In this document: positions 27,550 through 36,403 of the stretch, in pieces
Layout of the letters: each line of letters opens with the position of its first letter
Numbering within the stretch: the stretch's first letter is position 1
Source: an uncultured Clostridia bacterium
GTDB lineage: Bacteria; Bacillota; Clostridia; Oscillospirales; CAG-272
Direction of reading: 5' to 3'
Length of the DNA: 64,000 nt
Assembly (NCBI GenBank): GCA_937894775.1
Contig: CALAXC010000153.1
Span: 1-64,000 of the forward strand
The notes under the pieces: model-generated
The model's input: only the letters and a program-made list of their open reading frames with translations
Databases searched by the model: none
What the model was told of the DNA's origin: nothing
Translations under genes and position numbers: made by a program

Positions 27550-30069
27550 TTATAAGCTCGAAGGATTAAGATCTATCGAGAAAGAAATAAGCTTCATATT
27601 AAGATTTGAAAAGCTTTTTATAAGAGTTGTAAACATTTCGCGCGAACGTTTGTTCAGGCGGCATTTAAGTACTATTCTTATTCTGTACTTGTTTTCTACT
27701 TTATATACCGGAGCTTCGAACGGTCCGAATATCATAAGCGGAACGTCTGAATATTCTCCTTTCGAAAGTTCAGCAAGCTTTTGCGCAACGATATGTGAAA
27801 TTTTTTGTATCTCGTTTTCGAGAGGGCAAGAAAGTGTTATGACCGCTATATCACAATAGGGAGGGAAACACAGTTCTTTACGTAATTTCATTTCAAGCTT
27901 GTAAAATTCTTCATAATTTTGTTGGCAGGCAAGCTTTATACATTCGTGGTTTGGATTAGAAGTCTGTATAATGGCTTCACCTTCTTTATCGGCTCTTCCG
28001 GCTCTGCCTATTACCTGTGTAAGCATAGCAAACGTGCGTTCGCCTGCACGGTAATCATCAAGATAAAGGGAAGAGTCTGCCGATAAGACACCGACCAGTG
28101 TGACAGCAGGAAAATCGTGCCCCTTTGTCACCATCTGAGTTCCGACGAGAACGTCAGCCTCGCGCGCTCTGAACTGACCTAAAAGGTTTTCATAAGCGCT
28201 TTTGGTTGAAGTCGTATCTGTGTCCATACGAAGAATACGTGCTTTTGGAAGAAGAGCGGTAAGCTCTTGTTCAACACGCTGTGTTCCAAATCCCATCTTG
28301 GTAAGATGAGGACTCTTGCATTCGGGACATTCGCTCGGAAGATCCATATGTCTGCCGCACCAATGACATCTGAGTTCACCTGCGCTATATGATTTTCCGT
28401 AGGTATGATAGGTCATGGAAACGCTGCACGTTGGACAGGTTACAGCCGCTCCGCAATTTTGACAGCTGATAAAATTATTATATCCGCGTCGGTTTAGAAA
28501 AAGAATAGACTGATTGTTTTTCGCAATGTTGTCTACAAGCTTTTCGCAGATGAGATTTCCAAGTGGGGAATTAATGCCCCCCGATCCCGCTTTTCTCATG
28601 TCGACTATCGATACTTTGGGAAGATGCGCTTTTCCATATCTTTTTGTAAGCTTTATCAAGGCGTATTTTCCTTCTTGTGCCTTATGAAAGCTTTCAAATG
28701 ACGGAGTTGCCGATGCAAGAAGCATAAGCGCATTGTTGTATGCACATCTGAATCTTGCAATGTCACGTGTGTGATATTTTGGGTTTTGGTCTGATTTATA
28801 TGTGTGCTCCTGTTCCTCGTCTATAATTATTAATCCTAAACGGGAGAGTGGAGCGAATACAGCAGAACGCGTACCGATTACTATGTCGGCACCACCGCTT
28901 TTTATTCTTCTGAAGGTATCAAGTCTTTCACCTGCAGAAAGTCCTGAATGTATGATAGCAACTCTCTCACCGTAGCGTGAGCAGAAGATCCCGAGTGTCT
29001 GCGGAGTAAGAGATATTTCGGGCAGAAGAACTATCGCTTGCTTGTTGTTTGAAATAACATGATCTATAGTTTTCAGCATGACCGATGTTTTTCCGCTTCC
29101 CGTAACTCCAAAGAGAAGGGCAGCCTTAGCAGCTTTACTGTCAGAAAAGCCTTTGAGAGTTTTAAACGCTGCTTCCTGTTCATCACTTAAAACTATCGGA
29201 GTAGCGGCAGCTTCGTTTATAGCTGGCTTTATGAGTGCTATCCCTCTGTCGACTTCTCTGGTAGTGCGGTTGATGATTTCTTTGGTCACTAACGGCTTAA
29301 AGTGTGTATATGTTGCGTTGTATTTTTCGTACAGAATCTCTCTGCATACTTCTTCACCGTCTTTAAGTGTAAGAAGATGCTTGATAATGTCTATCTGAGT
29401 AAGTGAACGTACGCGGTAAAATTTGTCGCTTCTGTCTACTATAGCCTCAGCATCTTTACGCGGAATAGCGAGGGAATAGTAGCTTTCGTATTTTTTTGGC
29501 GGATCGTGTATTTCATAATCCTTATATATCACTTTGGCATTTATAAGCTCGGTGATGAATTCGTCGATCAATGGATTGAATTTCATCTTTACTTCATCGA
29601 CGGTCGTTTTTTTCTTTTTTCTTATATAATCTCCAATGATCCTTGAAGGCTCGCGTACAACACCTTTTGGAATCTTTGTTGCATATTGCTCGGATATCAC
29701 GATTATTTCGTGCGGATCCGTCAATGCCGCAGAGGGGATCATTACCCGAATAGCATCACCGACAGAACAAAGCGTTTGTTCCTTCATAAAAAGACAAAGC
29801 TTGAGCATTTCTTCGGAAAGTGAAAGCTTTTTGTCGCAGACAGAGAAGATAGGCTTGTATTTGATTTCATTTTTTTCGTCATCGACGTCGGGTAAATCTT
29901 TAAGGGAGATCACTAAAGCGATCTCCCTCTTGTTAGATTTTCCAAAGGGAACGGCTACAAAATCTCCCACAGCTATCGAATCGCGGAGATCGGGCGGAAT
30001 AAAATAGTCGTAAGCAGCGTCTATATGAAATGGATTACTTAAAATATGAAGACCTGCATATTCCGACAT
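27550..30069 (-). CDS. priA: Primosomal replication helicase PriA
   Basis: An 839-residue helicase that restarts stalled replication forks. Walker A GVTGSGKTSV, Walker B IIIDEEQEH, a zinc-binding cysteine cluster between the helicase lobes (SCQNCGAAVTCPTC, then CHWCG and CPEC), and motif VGTQMVTKGHDFP. The N-terminal 3'-DNA-binding domain is present. Upstream AACGGAGGCAATAATT gives the start. Standard place between rpoZ and def. Confidence 0.95.
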   Translation of the reverse strand: MSEYAGLHILSNPFHIDAAYDYFIPPDLRDSIAVGDFVAVPFGKSNKREIALVISLKDLPDVDDEKNEIKYKPIFSVCDKKLSLSEEMLKLCLFMKEQTLCSVGDAIRVMIPSAALTDPHEIIVISEQYATKIPKGVVREPSRIIGDYIRKKKKTTVDEVKMKFNPLIDEFITELINAKVIYKDYEIHDPPKKYESYYSLAIPRKDAEAIVDRSDKFYRVRSLTQIDIIKHLLTLKDGEEVCREILYEKYNATYTHFKPLVTKEIINRTTREVDRGIALIKPAINEAAATPIVLSDEQEAAFKTLKGFSDSKAAKAALLFGVTGSGKTSVMLKTIDHVISNNKQAIVLLPEISLTPQTLGIFCSRYGERVAIIHSGLSAGERLDTFRRIKSGGADIVIGTRSAVFAPLSRLGLIIIDEEQEHTYKSDQNPKYHTRDIARFRCAYNNALMLLASATPSFESFHKAQEGKYALIKLTKRYGKAHLPKVSIVDMRKAGSGGINSPLGNLICEKLVDNIAKNNQSILFLNRRGYNNFISCQNCGAAVTCPTCSVSMTYHTYGKSYSAGELRCHWCGRHMDLPSECPECKSPHLTKMGFGTQRVEQELTALLPKARILRMDTDTTSTKSAYENLLGQFRAREADVLVGTQMVTKGHDFPAVTLVGVLSADSSLYLDDYRAGERTFAMLTQVIGRAGRADKEGEAIIQTSNPNHECIKLACQQNYEEFYKLEMKLRKELCFPPYCDIAVITLSCPLENEIQKISHIVAQKLAELSKGEYSDVPLMIFGPFEAPVYKVENKYRIRIVLKCRLNKRSREMFTTLIKSFSNLNMKLISFSIDLNPSSL

Positions 30070-30099
30070 AATTATTGCCTCCGTTCTTTTTGGTTTGTA

Positions 30100-30423
30100 T
30101 TATTCTTCCTCTGTGCTTTCTTCAACCGCAGGCGCAGCCTCAGCATTAGCAACAGCTTCGGTTTCACCGCGTACTATTTGATATTCACCGTTATAGATAC
30201 GGGAAATAGCATATTTAACAGCTTTCTCATCACGGTATTCTTTTTTGATCATGTTGATGAGGTTGCGTTCAGCTTCTTTGCTTCCGTTTGCAGATTCTTC
30301 AGCAGCCGCTCTTTGAGCTACGTATTCGTCTGTGATTATTCTCGCACATTTTGCGGTAGCAAGTGCAAGCTCATAACGGTTGAATTCGTCTTTTGTGAGT
30401 TCTGTGATTGTTGGATAAAGCAT
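30100..30423 (-). CDS. rpoZ: RNA polymerase omega subunit
   Basis: A 107-residue protein with the omega core (FNRYELALATAKCARIITDEY) and an acidic Glu/Ala-rich tail. Start ATG 30,423 follows AAGGAG; a longer frame would overlap the end of gmk and lacks support. The gmk-rpoZ-priA order confirms it. Confidence 0.88.
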   Translation of the reverse strand: MLYPTITELTKDEFNRYELALATAKCARIITDEYVAQRAAAEESANGSKEAERNLINMIKKEYRDEKAVKYAISRIYNGEYQIVRGETEAVANAEAAPAVEESTEEE

Positions 30424-30460
30424 AAAAATCTCCTTGAAATAATTGTATGTAAATATATTT

Positions 30461-31075
30461 TTATTTTTTGATTTCAAAATATTTTCTTGCAACTTCGGGG
30501 TTTCTTTTTATCGATGATTCTTCGGCTTCGATAATAGAAACTATGCGGTTTGCTGTATCAAGAGTTTTATCGTCATAATTATATACTACGTAATCATAAC
30601 GGTTTATGAGCTCAAGTTCTTCTTTGGTTCGGTTAAGACGCGCAATTATTTTTTCTTCGGTCTCCGTTCCTCTGCCTCTTAAACGTCGCTCCTGAATGTC
30701 AAATGTAGGAGGGAGAAGGAAGATGAGAACGGTATCTTGATACTGTGATTTGATATTGAGGCCGCCCTCGATTTCGATTTCGAGAATAAGATTTTTTCCT
30801 GTTTCGAGAATTTTATCAGCTTCTTCTTTAAGCGTACCGTAAAAATTACCGCAGTATTCTGTGTACTCAAGCATCTCACCGTGTTCGATCTTTGATAAAA
30901 AATCCTCACGGCTGATAAAGTGATAACTCTTTCCGTCTATTTCTCCGGGACGCGGTGCGCGAGTTGTTGCGGAAACAGCAACCGCAAAATCATCACGTTG
31001 AGTCAAATGATTGCAAACCGTACCTTTGCCGCTGCCGGCAGGTCCCGAGATAACGAGCATAATTCCTTTTTTCAT
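30461..31075 (-). CDS. gmk: Guanylate kinase
   Basis: A 204-residue kinase converting GMP to GDP. P-loop SGPAGSGKGTV at residues 10-20, TTRAPRPGEIDGKSYHF, and the GMP-binding region with EIEIEGG. Normal length. It lies 18 bp after remA. Confidence 0.95.
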   Translation of the reverse strand: MKKGIMLVISGPAGSGKGTVCNHLTQRDDFAVAVSATTRAPRPGEIDGKSYHFISREDFLSKIEHGEMLEYTEYCGNFYGTLKEEADKILETGKNLILEIEIEGGLNIKSQYQDTVLIFLLPPTFDIQERRLRGRGTETEEKIIARLNRTKEELELINRYDYVVYNYDDKTLDTANRIVSIIEAEESSIKRNPEVARKYFEIKK

Positions 31076-31093
31076 ACAGCACCTCTTAGATCA

Positions 31094-31357
31094 TCAGTTG
31101 TCCGGATCGTCTTCGACGTCGGTCTCGGTTATAAGGCGGTTCGCTATAGTTTCAGACTGTATAGCGCTGAAGATTATGTGATTGCTATCGGTTATAATGA
31201 CAGCTCTTGTACGCCTTCCGCAAGAAACATCTATAACGCGTCCTTCGCTTTTTGCATCTTGCATTAATCTTTTGATAGGAGCCGAATCCGGACTTACTAT
31301 GGTTACTATTCGGTCTGCGGCTACCATATTTCCAAAGCCTATATTAATGAATTTCAT
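31094..31357 (-). CDS. remA: RemA/DUF370 family DNA-binding regulator
   Basis: An 87-residue protein ([20 protein letters not shown], then [13 protein letters not shown] [13 protein letters not shown]) matching RemA, the regulator of biofilm matrix and osmoprotection genes in Bacillus. In Clostridia it is nearly always between yicC and gmk, as here. The targets in this organism are unknown. Confidence 0.9.
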   Translation of the reverse strand: MKFINIGFGNMVAADRIVTIVSPDSAPIKRLMQDAKSEGRVIDVSCGRRTRAVIITDSNHIIFSAIQSETIANRLITETDVEDDPDN

Positions 31358-31402
31358 ATTGGTATTCCTCTTGAAGCTTACGTAGAAGCGGGGTGGTTTT
31401 AT

Positions 31403-32290
31403 TTACTCGATGTTTTGTATTTGTTCGCGTATTTTTTCGAGCTCGCATTTTATGTCAACGACTAATCTTGCTATTGCAGAATTCTGACATTTTGAACCTA
31501 TAGTATTTGTTTCTCGGTTCATTTCCTGAAGCAAAAAATCAAGTTTTCTGCCTGCAGGCTCATTCGATTCAAGAATATCTGTGAAGGCAGAGAAGTGTGA
31601 GTTTAATCGCACGATCTCCTCATCAATAGCGATCTTGTCTGCAAATATCGCACACTCGGTAAGAATACGAGCTTCGTCAAATATTAATTTGTTATCCGAT
31701 AGCATATCGCGTAATCTCGATTCGAGCTTTTCACGGTATGACTGTGTATCCAAAAGGGAAAGGGATTCGATTTTTTCAACGAGCAAAGAAATGTTTTTAA
31801 CTTTTGATTTTATGTCAAGTTCTATGTTGGCACCTTCTCGCCGTCTTGCAATAATGAATTTTTCAAGAGCCTCATCAAGGACTTGACGAAGGTCGTTCCA
31901 TTCTTTTTCGGTGTCCTCTTCGGATTTTTTGATAACAAAAATGTCACGGTTTTGAGCAACGTTCATAACACTTATATCGTTTTTTAAAGAGTACTTGTCT
32001 GCGAGGTCGTTAAGTGCTTTGATGTATGCTGATGCATATCCGTCATCAACGGTTATATCGGGCATAGGAGAGTCTATAACGTCAATGCTGATATAAATGT
32101 CAACTTTTCCGCGCGATACTGAATTTTGCTGAAGATAGGGTTTTATCTTTTCTTCGAGATAGCTGAAAGCACGCGGAAGCTTAGCTGAACAGTCGAAAAA
32201 ACGGTTGTTTACCGATTTTATCTCTACAGTTATGTCTTTGCCTCCAACTGTCTTTCTTGCACGTCCGAAGGCAGTCATACTTTTTATCAT
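31403..32290 (-). CDS. yicC: YicC family endoribonuclease-like protein
   Basis: A 295-residue protein with the N-terminal signature SMTAFGRA, the EIKSVNNRFFD motif and the C-terminal DUF1732 part (GRKLDFLLQEMNRETNTIGSK). YicC proteins have been linked to RNA turnover. It is the first gene of the minus-strand housekeeping operon, directly behind a sigma-A promoter. Confidence 0.92.
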   Translation of the reverse strand: MIKSMTAFGRARKTVGGKDITVEIKSVNNRFFDCSAKLPRAFSYLEEKIKPYLQQNSVSRGKVDIYISIDVIDSPMPDITVDDGYASAYIKALNDLADKYSLKNDISVMNVAQNRDIFVIKKSEEDTEKEWNDLRQVLDEALEKFIIARRREGANIELDIKSKVKNISLLVEKIESLSLLDTQSYREKLESRLRDMLSDNKLIFDEARILTECAIFADKIAIDEEIVRLNSHFSAFTDILESNEPAGRKLDFLLQEMNRETNTIGSKCQNSAIARLVVDIKCELEKIREQIQNIE

Positions 32291-32341
32291 AAATGCATCC
32301 TTTCGAAGTAAGCATACTCAATAATAACAATATTTAAATAT

Positions 32342-32370
32342 ATTATAAACTTTTTTTCTTCAAAAGTCAA
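32342..32370 (-). promoter_or_regulatory. Promoter of the yicC-to-thiN operon
   Basis: On the minus strand TTGACT (32,365-32,370) and TATAAT (32,342-32,347) are 17 bp apart, about 50 bp before yicC. It probably drives the whole housekeeping block. Confidence 0.82.
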
Positions 32371-32491
32371 TGAATTTTTTTATTTTGTGGAGATATATAC
32401 AATAAATATGTAAAAAAACAACATTTTTATGGTGAAAAAGGCAAGTAGAGGAAAAATATTTAAAGAGTTTTAAGAAAAATAAAAAAAAGAC

Positions 32492-32520
32492 TTGCAATTT
32501 TTTGTAAAATGAGGTATAAT
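32492..32520 (+). promoter_or_regulatory. Promoter of efp
   Basis: TTGCAA (32,492-32,497) and TATAAT (32,515-32,520) with a 17-bp spacer, 45 bp before the efp start. Confidence 0.82.
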
Positions 32521-32565
32521 GTTTTTGTGTAAATTTAGACTTATTTTTTGGAGGTACATAAAAAA

Positions 32566-33123
32566 ATGGTTGTAGCAGGCGATTTTAAGAACGGAATTAC
32601 GTTTGATATGGACGGCGCCGTATTTCAGGTGGTTGAGTTTCAGCACGTAAAACCCGGTAAAGGTGCGGCATTCGTTCGTACAAAAATTAAAAACGTTATC
32701 ACGGGTGCTGTGATCGAAAGAACTTTCAGCCCTACGGATAAATTTGAGAATGCTTACATCGAAAGAAAAGAAATGCAGTATTCTTATAATGACGGTGATC
32801 TTTATTACTTTATGGATATGGAAACATACGATATGCTTCCTCTTAACAGTGATAAGCTTCCCGATAGCTTTAAATTTGTAAAGGAAGAAATGATGTGTAA
32901 GATCATTTCTTATAAGGGTAACGTATTCGGAGTAGAGCCTCCTACGTTTGTTGAGCTTGCTGTTACTCAGACTGATCCTGGCTTTGCAGGTAATACAGCA
33001 ACAAACACACTCAAGCCCGCAACACTTGAAACAGGTGCTGTTATTAAGGTTCCGCTCTTCATTAATGAGGGTGAGATCCTTAAGATAGATACAAGAACAG
33101 GCGAATATCTTTCCAGAGCATAA
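32566..33123 (+). CDS. efp: Translation elongation factor P
   Basis: A 185-residue protein that relieves ribosome stalling at polyproline. It begins [13 protein letters not shown]; the modifiable loop region is [10 protein letters not shown], and the family signature is near the C-terminus ([14 protein letters not shown]). Start ATG 32,566 lies 11 bases after GGAGG. Polyproline and Pro-rich stretches occur in products of this window, for example the PASTA protein and the 50,644 protein. Confidence 0.95.
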   Translation: MVVAGDFKNGITFDMDGAVFQVVEFQHVKPGKGAAFVRTKIKNVITGAVIERTFSPTDKFENAYIERKEMQYSYNDGDLYYFMDMETYDMLPLNSDKLPDSFKFVKEEMMCKIISYKGNVFGVEPPTFVELAVTQTDPGFAGNTATNTLKPATLETGAVIKVPLFINEGEILKIDTRTGEYLSRA

Positions 33124-33142
33124 TTATCAGGAGGAAATTAAT

Positions 33143-33625
33143 ATGACACTTAGTGAAAAGGCAGCTTACATTCAGGGACTTGCAGACGGTCTCGATCTTG
33201 ACGAAACAACTAAAGAGGGCAAACTTATAGCAGCTCTTATAGATCTTGTAGGAGAAATGACCGATGCTATAAATGCACTCGAAGAGGATGTTGACACTCT
33301 TAACGATTACATTGAGGAGATTGATGAGGATCTTGGCTCTGTAGAGGAGATCGTTTATGAGGATTGCGGTTGTGATTGTGACGATTGCTGTGACGATGAC
33401 GACTACGATTGTGATGATTTTGATGAGTGCGATGGCAACTGCGATGATTGCGATGAGGATTGCGCGCTTGCAGATGATGAGTATTTTGAGGTAGAGTGTC
33501 CTTCTTGCGGAGAGACTATCTGCTTTGACGGAAGCATTGATCCTGAAGAACTTGCTTGTCCCGCATGCGGAGAAAAGTTTGAGTGCCTCGTATCCGAAGA
33601 GGATCTCAGAGCACTTGATCAGTAA
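33143..33625 (+). CDS. CD1247-type zinc-ribbon protein with Asp/Cys-rich linker
   Basis: A 160-residue protein. The N-terminal helical part (SEKAAYIQGLADGLDLDETTKEGKL, residues 4-28, then acidic helices to about 70) matches the CD1247-like family conserved beside efp in Clostridia. A middle segment (about 74-108) is extremely rich in Asp and Cys with repeated DCDDCD-like units. A C-terminal zinc ribbon follows (CPSCGE and CPACGE). The linker has about 13 cysteines, more than two zinc ribbons need, so it might bind metal. Function not known. AGGAGG ribosome site. Confidence 0.78.
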   Translation: MTLSEKAAYIQGLADGLDLDETTKEGKLIAALIDLVGEMTDAINALEEDVDTLNDYIEEIDEDLGSVEEIVYEDCGCDCDDCCDDDDYDCDDFDECDGNCDDCDEDCALADDEYFEVECPSCGETICFDGSIDPEELACPACGEKFECLVSEEDLRALDQ

Positions 33626-33649
33626 TCAGGGGGCATAGATTATAATGGT

Positions 33650-33683
33650 AAAAAGCGTGTTCGCGTTTGCGAATGCGTTTTTT
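33650..33683 (+). terminator. Terminator of the efp operon
   Basis: Two 15-base arms (33,650-33,664 and 33,669-33,683) pair with three G-U wobbles around a GTTT loop and end in TTTTTT. It lies 25 bp after the stop codon at 33,625. Confidence 0.8.
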
Positions 33684-33723
33684 ACTTTTTATTGAAAAAT
33701 GTTGAAAAAGTTGCAAAAAAGTA

Positions 33724-33752
33724 TTGACATAATGAATGATGAGTGATATAAT
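33724..33752 (+). promoter_or_regulatory. Promoter of the rpmG-secE-nusG-rplKA operon
   Basis: TTGACA (33,724-33,729) and TATAAT (33,747-33,752), perfect matches with a 17-bp spacer. Confidence 0.88.
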
Positions 33753-33759
33753 AGTTATA

Positions 33760-33919
33760 CCTCTGCGAGCAGGCTTTTTTGTTGTGCAATGGTTTGCGCC
33801 ATAGCCGAAAGGCACTGTTGCACACGGCTCGGTGAGGGAGGTACACGGACTGTTGTCCTTGTGCGCTTGAGCGCAAGAGGCGTTCAGTCAAATATTTTGA
33901 AAATGGAGGTGCCGCAAAA
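33760..33919 (+). ncRNA. Structured mRNA leader of rpmG (candidate cis-regulator)
   Basis: The 160-base untranslated leader is GC-richer than its surroundings and has nested pairing: CCTCTGCG (33,760-33,767) with CGCAAGAGG (33,872-33,880) as an outer helix; TGTGCAA with TTGCACA (about 33,783 and 33,817) enclosing a GCC-GAAA-GGC tetraloop hairpin; and CACGGAC with GTCCTTGTG. GCGC-TTGA-GCGC (about 33,863-33,874) would compete with the outer helix. That is what a ribosomal-protein or attenuation leader looks like. I do not recognise a named family. Confidence 0.55.
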
Positions 33920-34081
33920 ATGGCTAATGATGCAAGAGTTAAAATTACTTTGGTATGTACAGAGTGCAAGCAGAGAAATTATGACACGAAGAAAAACAAA
34001 AAGAATGACCCTGACAGATTAGAACTCAACAAGTACTGCAGGTTCTGCCGCAAGCACACTCTTCATAAAGAATCTAAGTAA
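33920..34081 (+). CDS. rpmG: 50S ribosomal protein L33
   Basis: A 53-residue protein: [20 protein letters not shown] at the start, then [15 protein letters not shown] and [11 protein letters not shown]. Two CxxC pairs show the zinc-binding version of L33. GGAGGTG lies 8 bases before the ATG. The rpmG-secE-nusG order is standard for Firmicutes. Confidence 0.95.
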   Translation: MANDARVKITLVCTECKQRNYDTKKNKKNDPDRLELNKYCRFCRKHTLHKESK

Positions 34082-34096
34082 TTTCGGGAGGTTAAG

Positions 34097-34384
34097 ATGG
34101 CAGATAAGGAAAATAAAGCCGCAGAAATCGAAACCAAAGAAGCTAAAGCGAAGCCCGAAAAAGCTAAGAAAGAAAAGAAGGGTAAAATAAAAAATGCTTG
34201 GAAGGGATTCAGAAGCGAGCTTAAGAAAATAGTTTGGCCTTCGTGGAAGCAAGTGCTTAAAGGAACGGGAGTTGTTGTTTTGGTCGTTATTATTTGTGCA
34301 GTAGCGATAGGAGGACTTGACTGGACCTTTAGCAAAGGCATGAAGGGACTTTTAGATCTCTTTACTAATCTCTTTAGTAAATAA
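34097..34384 (+). CDS. secE: Preprotein translocase subunit SecE
   Basis: A 95-residue protein with a charged Lys/Glu/Ala N-terminus, the conserved FRSELKKIVWPSWKQV motif at about 38-53 and one membrane helix (VVVLVVIICAVAIGGLDW). SecE clamps SecY in the translocon. Longer N-terminal charged tail than in Bacillus, as common in Clostridia. Confidence 0.93.
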   Translation: MADKENKAAEIETKEAKAKPEKAKKEKKGKIKNAWKGFRSELKKIVWPSWKQVLKGTGVVVLVVIICAVAIGGLDWTFSKGMKGLLDLFTNLFSK

Positions 34385-34396
34385 GAGGGAAAAAAC

Positions 34397-34933
34397 ATGA
34401 GTGATATCAATGAAATGAATGTCGGTGTCAGATGGTATGTGGCGCACACTTATTCCGGCTATGAAAACAAGGTTAAGGCAAGCCTTGAAAAGATCGTTGA
34501 AAACAGAGGCCTCGGACATCTTATATTTGATGTAAAGATCCCTGTTGAAATCGTTGTTGAGCAAAACGGTGAAGAAGTGAAGGAAAAAGAAGTAAAGCTT
34601 TTTCCGTGCTATGTTCTTGTCAAAATGATAATGACTGAAGAAAGCTGGCACGCAGTGAGAAACATCACCGGTGTTACGGGATTTGTTGGTCCCGGATCAC
34701 GTCCTACGCCGCTTTCTCAGGCAGAGGTCGATGCGCTCAATATTGAAGTCAGAAGAGTTGAGCTTAAGTTTAAGGTTGGTGATAACGTAGTTATTACTGC
34801 AGGAGAACTTATTAATTGTACCGGAACGGTACAGGCTGTATCTGAAGATCTTAAAGTTGTTACGGTACTTGTTAATAAAGGACGCCGTAATTTGCCTATA
34901 CAGTTTGACGCAAGCCAGATAAAGCTTGCATGA
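34397..34933 (+). CDS. nusG: Transcription termination/antitermination factor NusG
   Basis: A 178-residue protein: NGN domain with RWYVAHTYSGYENKVK, the VTGFVGPGSRPTPLS motif, and a C-terminal KOW domain with KVGDNVVITAG. NusG binds RNA polymerase and the ribosome or Rho. It follows secE by 12 bp. Confidence 0.95.
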   Translation: MSDINEMNVGVRWYVAHTYSGYENKVKASLEKIVENRGLGHLIFDVKIPVEIVVEQNGEEVKEKEVKLFPCYVLVKMIMTEESWHAVRNITGVTGFVGPGSRPTPLSQAEVDALNIEVRRVELKFKVGDNVVITAGELINCTGTVQAVSEDLKVVTVLVNKGRRNLPIQFDASQIKLA

Positions 34934-35014
34934 TCGTGACAAAAGTCACAGTGGGAGGGAGAAAAATTTTTCGAATTCTCCCGTAAATTCACCACATTGG
35001 AGGTATTTTAAATC

Positions 35015-35440
35015 ATGGCAAAGAAAGTAATGGGCTATATTAAATTGCAGTTGCCCGCCGGAAAAGCAACTCCTCAGCCCCCTGTAGGTCCGGCACTTGG
35101 TCAGTACGGTGTAGCGATTCCCGTATTTACAAAAGAATTTAATGAAAGAACAAAGAATGATATGGGTCTTATCATCCCTGTAGTTATTACAGTATATGCA
35201 GACCGTTCATTCACATTTATAACTAAGACTCCTCCTGCGCCTGTTCTTATAAAGAAGGCAGTAGGTATTGAGTCAGGATCTGCAAAGCCTAACAAGACAA
35301 AGGTAGCAAAGCTTACCAAAGAGCAGGTTCGTAAGATAGCAGAAACAAAGATGCCCGACCTTAACGCAGCAAGTATCGAGACCGCGATGAGCATGGTTGC
35401 AGGTACTGCACGTAGTATGGGCGTAGAAGTTGAAGACTAA
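35015..35440 (+). CDS. rplK: 50S ribosomal protein L11
   Basis: A 141-residue protein with [27 protein letters not shown], here residues 6-32, and the C-terminal domain binding the GTPase-associated rRNA. Upstream, 34,955-35,000 contains GGGAG / CTCCC arms that may form a hairpin in the nusG-rplK gap. GGAGG ribosome site. Confidence 0.96.
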   Translation: MAKKVMGYIKLQLPAGKATPQPPVGPALGQYGVAIPVFTKEFNERTKNDMGLIIPVVITVYADRSFTFITKTPPAPVLIKKAVGIESGSAKPNKTKVAKLTKEQVRKIAETKMPDLNAASIETAMSMVAGTARSMGVEVED

Positions 35441-35454
35441 GGAGGGTGCTGAAA

Positions 35455-36141
35455 ATGGGAAAGAAATATATTGACAGCGCAAAGCTTATTGAAAAATCAA
35501 AGGCGTATGACCCTTCTGAGGCATTAGAGCTTGTATGTAAGACCTCTAAGGCTAAGTTTGATGAAACTATAGAGATCCACATCCGTCTTGGCGTTGACTC
35601 ACGTCACGCAGATCAGCAGGTAAGAGGAGCTGTAGTTCTTCCTAACGGAACAGGTAAGAATGTAAAGGTGCTCGTATTTGCAAAGGGTGATAAGGTTCAG
35701 GCTGCTCTCGATGCAGGCGCAGATTACGCAGGCGGTGTAGAGTATGCAGATAAGATTGTTCAGGAAAACTGGTTCGATTTCGATGTTGTTGTTGCAAGCC
35801 CTGATATGATGGGTGTTATCGGTAAACTCGGTAAGGTTCTCGGTCCTAAGGGACTTATGCCTTCTCCTAAGGCAGGAACTGTTACTCCCGATGTTGCAAA
35901 GGCAGTAACTGAGGCTAAGGCGGGTAAGATCGAATACCGTCTTGATAAGACAAACATAATCCATTGCCCGATCGGAAAAGCATCGTTCGGTGTTGAAAAG
36001 CTCACAGAGAACTTTGATACTCTCGTTGGCGCAGTTATTAAGGCTAAGCCCGCTGCAGCAAAGGGTCAGTATATCAAGAGCTGTGTTATAGCAAGCACAA
36101 TGGGACCTGGTATCAAGATAAATCAGGCAAAACTTGGCTAA
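35455..36141 (+). CDS. rplA: 50S ribosomal protein L1
   Basis: A 228-residue protein ([45 protein letters not shown]). Start ATG 35,455 is preferred because AAGGAGGG precedes it. L1 forms the ribosomal stalk at the E site. The usual next genes rplJ and rplL are absent; a terminator follows. Confidence 0.95.
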   Translation: MGKKYIDSAKLIEKSKAYDPSEALELVCKTSKAKFDETIEIHIRLGVDSRHADQQVRGAVVLPNGTGKNVKVLVFAKGDKVQAALDAGADYAGGVEYADKIVQENWFDFDVVVASPDMMGVIGKLGKVLGPKGLMPSPKAGTVTPDVAKAVTEAKAGKIEYRLDKTNIIHCPIGKASFGVEKLTENFDTLVGAVIKAKPAAAKGQYIKSCVIASTMGPGIKINQAKLG

Positions 36142-36153
36142 TATAGCTAAATT

Positions 36154-36215
36154 AAAAAGGACAAGATATTGTGGTGATCAGATATAGATCGGTCACACTT
36201 TAGCTTGTCCTTTTT
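36154..36215 (+). terminator. Terminator after rplA with internal hairpin
   Basis: Twelve-base arms AAAAAGGACAAG (36,154-36,165) and CTTGTCCTTTTT (36,204-36,215) enclose an imperfect inner hairpin (GTGATC / GATCGGTCAC). The T-run is part of the right arm. It sits where the L10 leader is found in genomes with rplKA-rplJL. Confidence 0.82.
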
Positions 36216-36275
36216 GTTGTTTTATTAATAAAATGTTCTTTATTTATTTTATAGTTTTTAATATATAAAAGGGTT

Positions 36276-36304
36276 GACAAAGCAACTAAAAAAGTGTATA
36301 ATTA
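36276..36304 (+). promoter_or_regulatory. Promoter of rny
   Basis: TTGACA (36,276-36,281) and TATAAT (36,299-36,304), perfect, 17-bp spacer. The transcript would have a leader of about 90 bases. Confidence 0.85.
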
Positions 36305-36403
36305 ACGTGTATATATGTGTCATAATTTCGGTAGAGTACCGTATATGATATATCTATAATCTTTGAAAAATAAATAGAAAAAAAAGACAAGGAGGTGCAG
36401 AAA

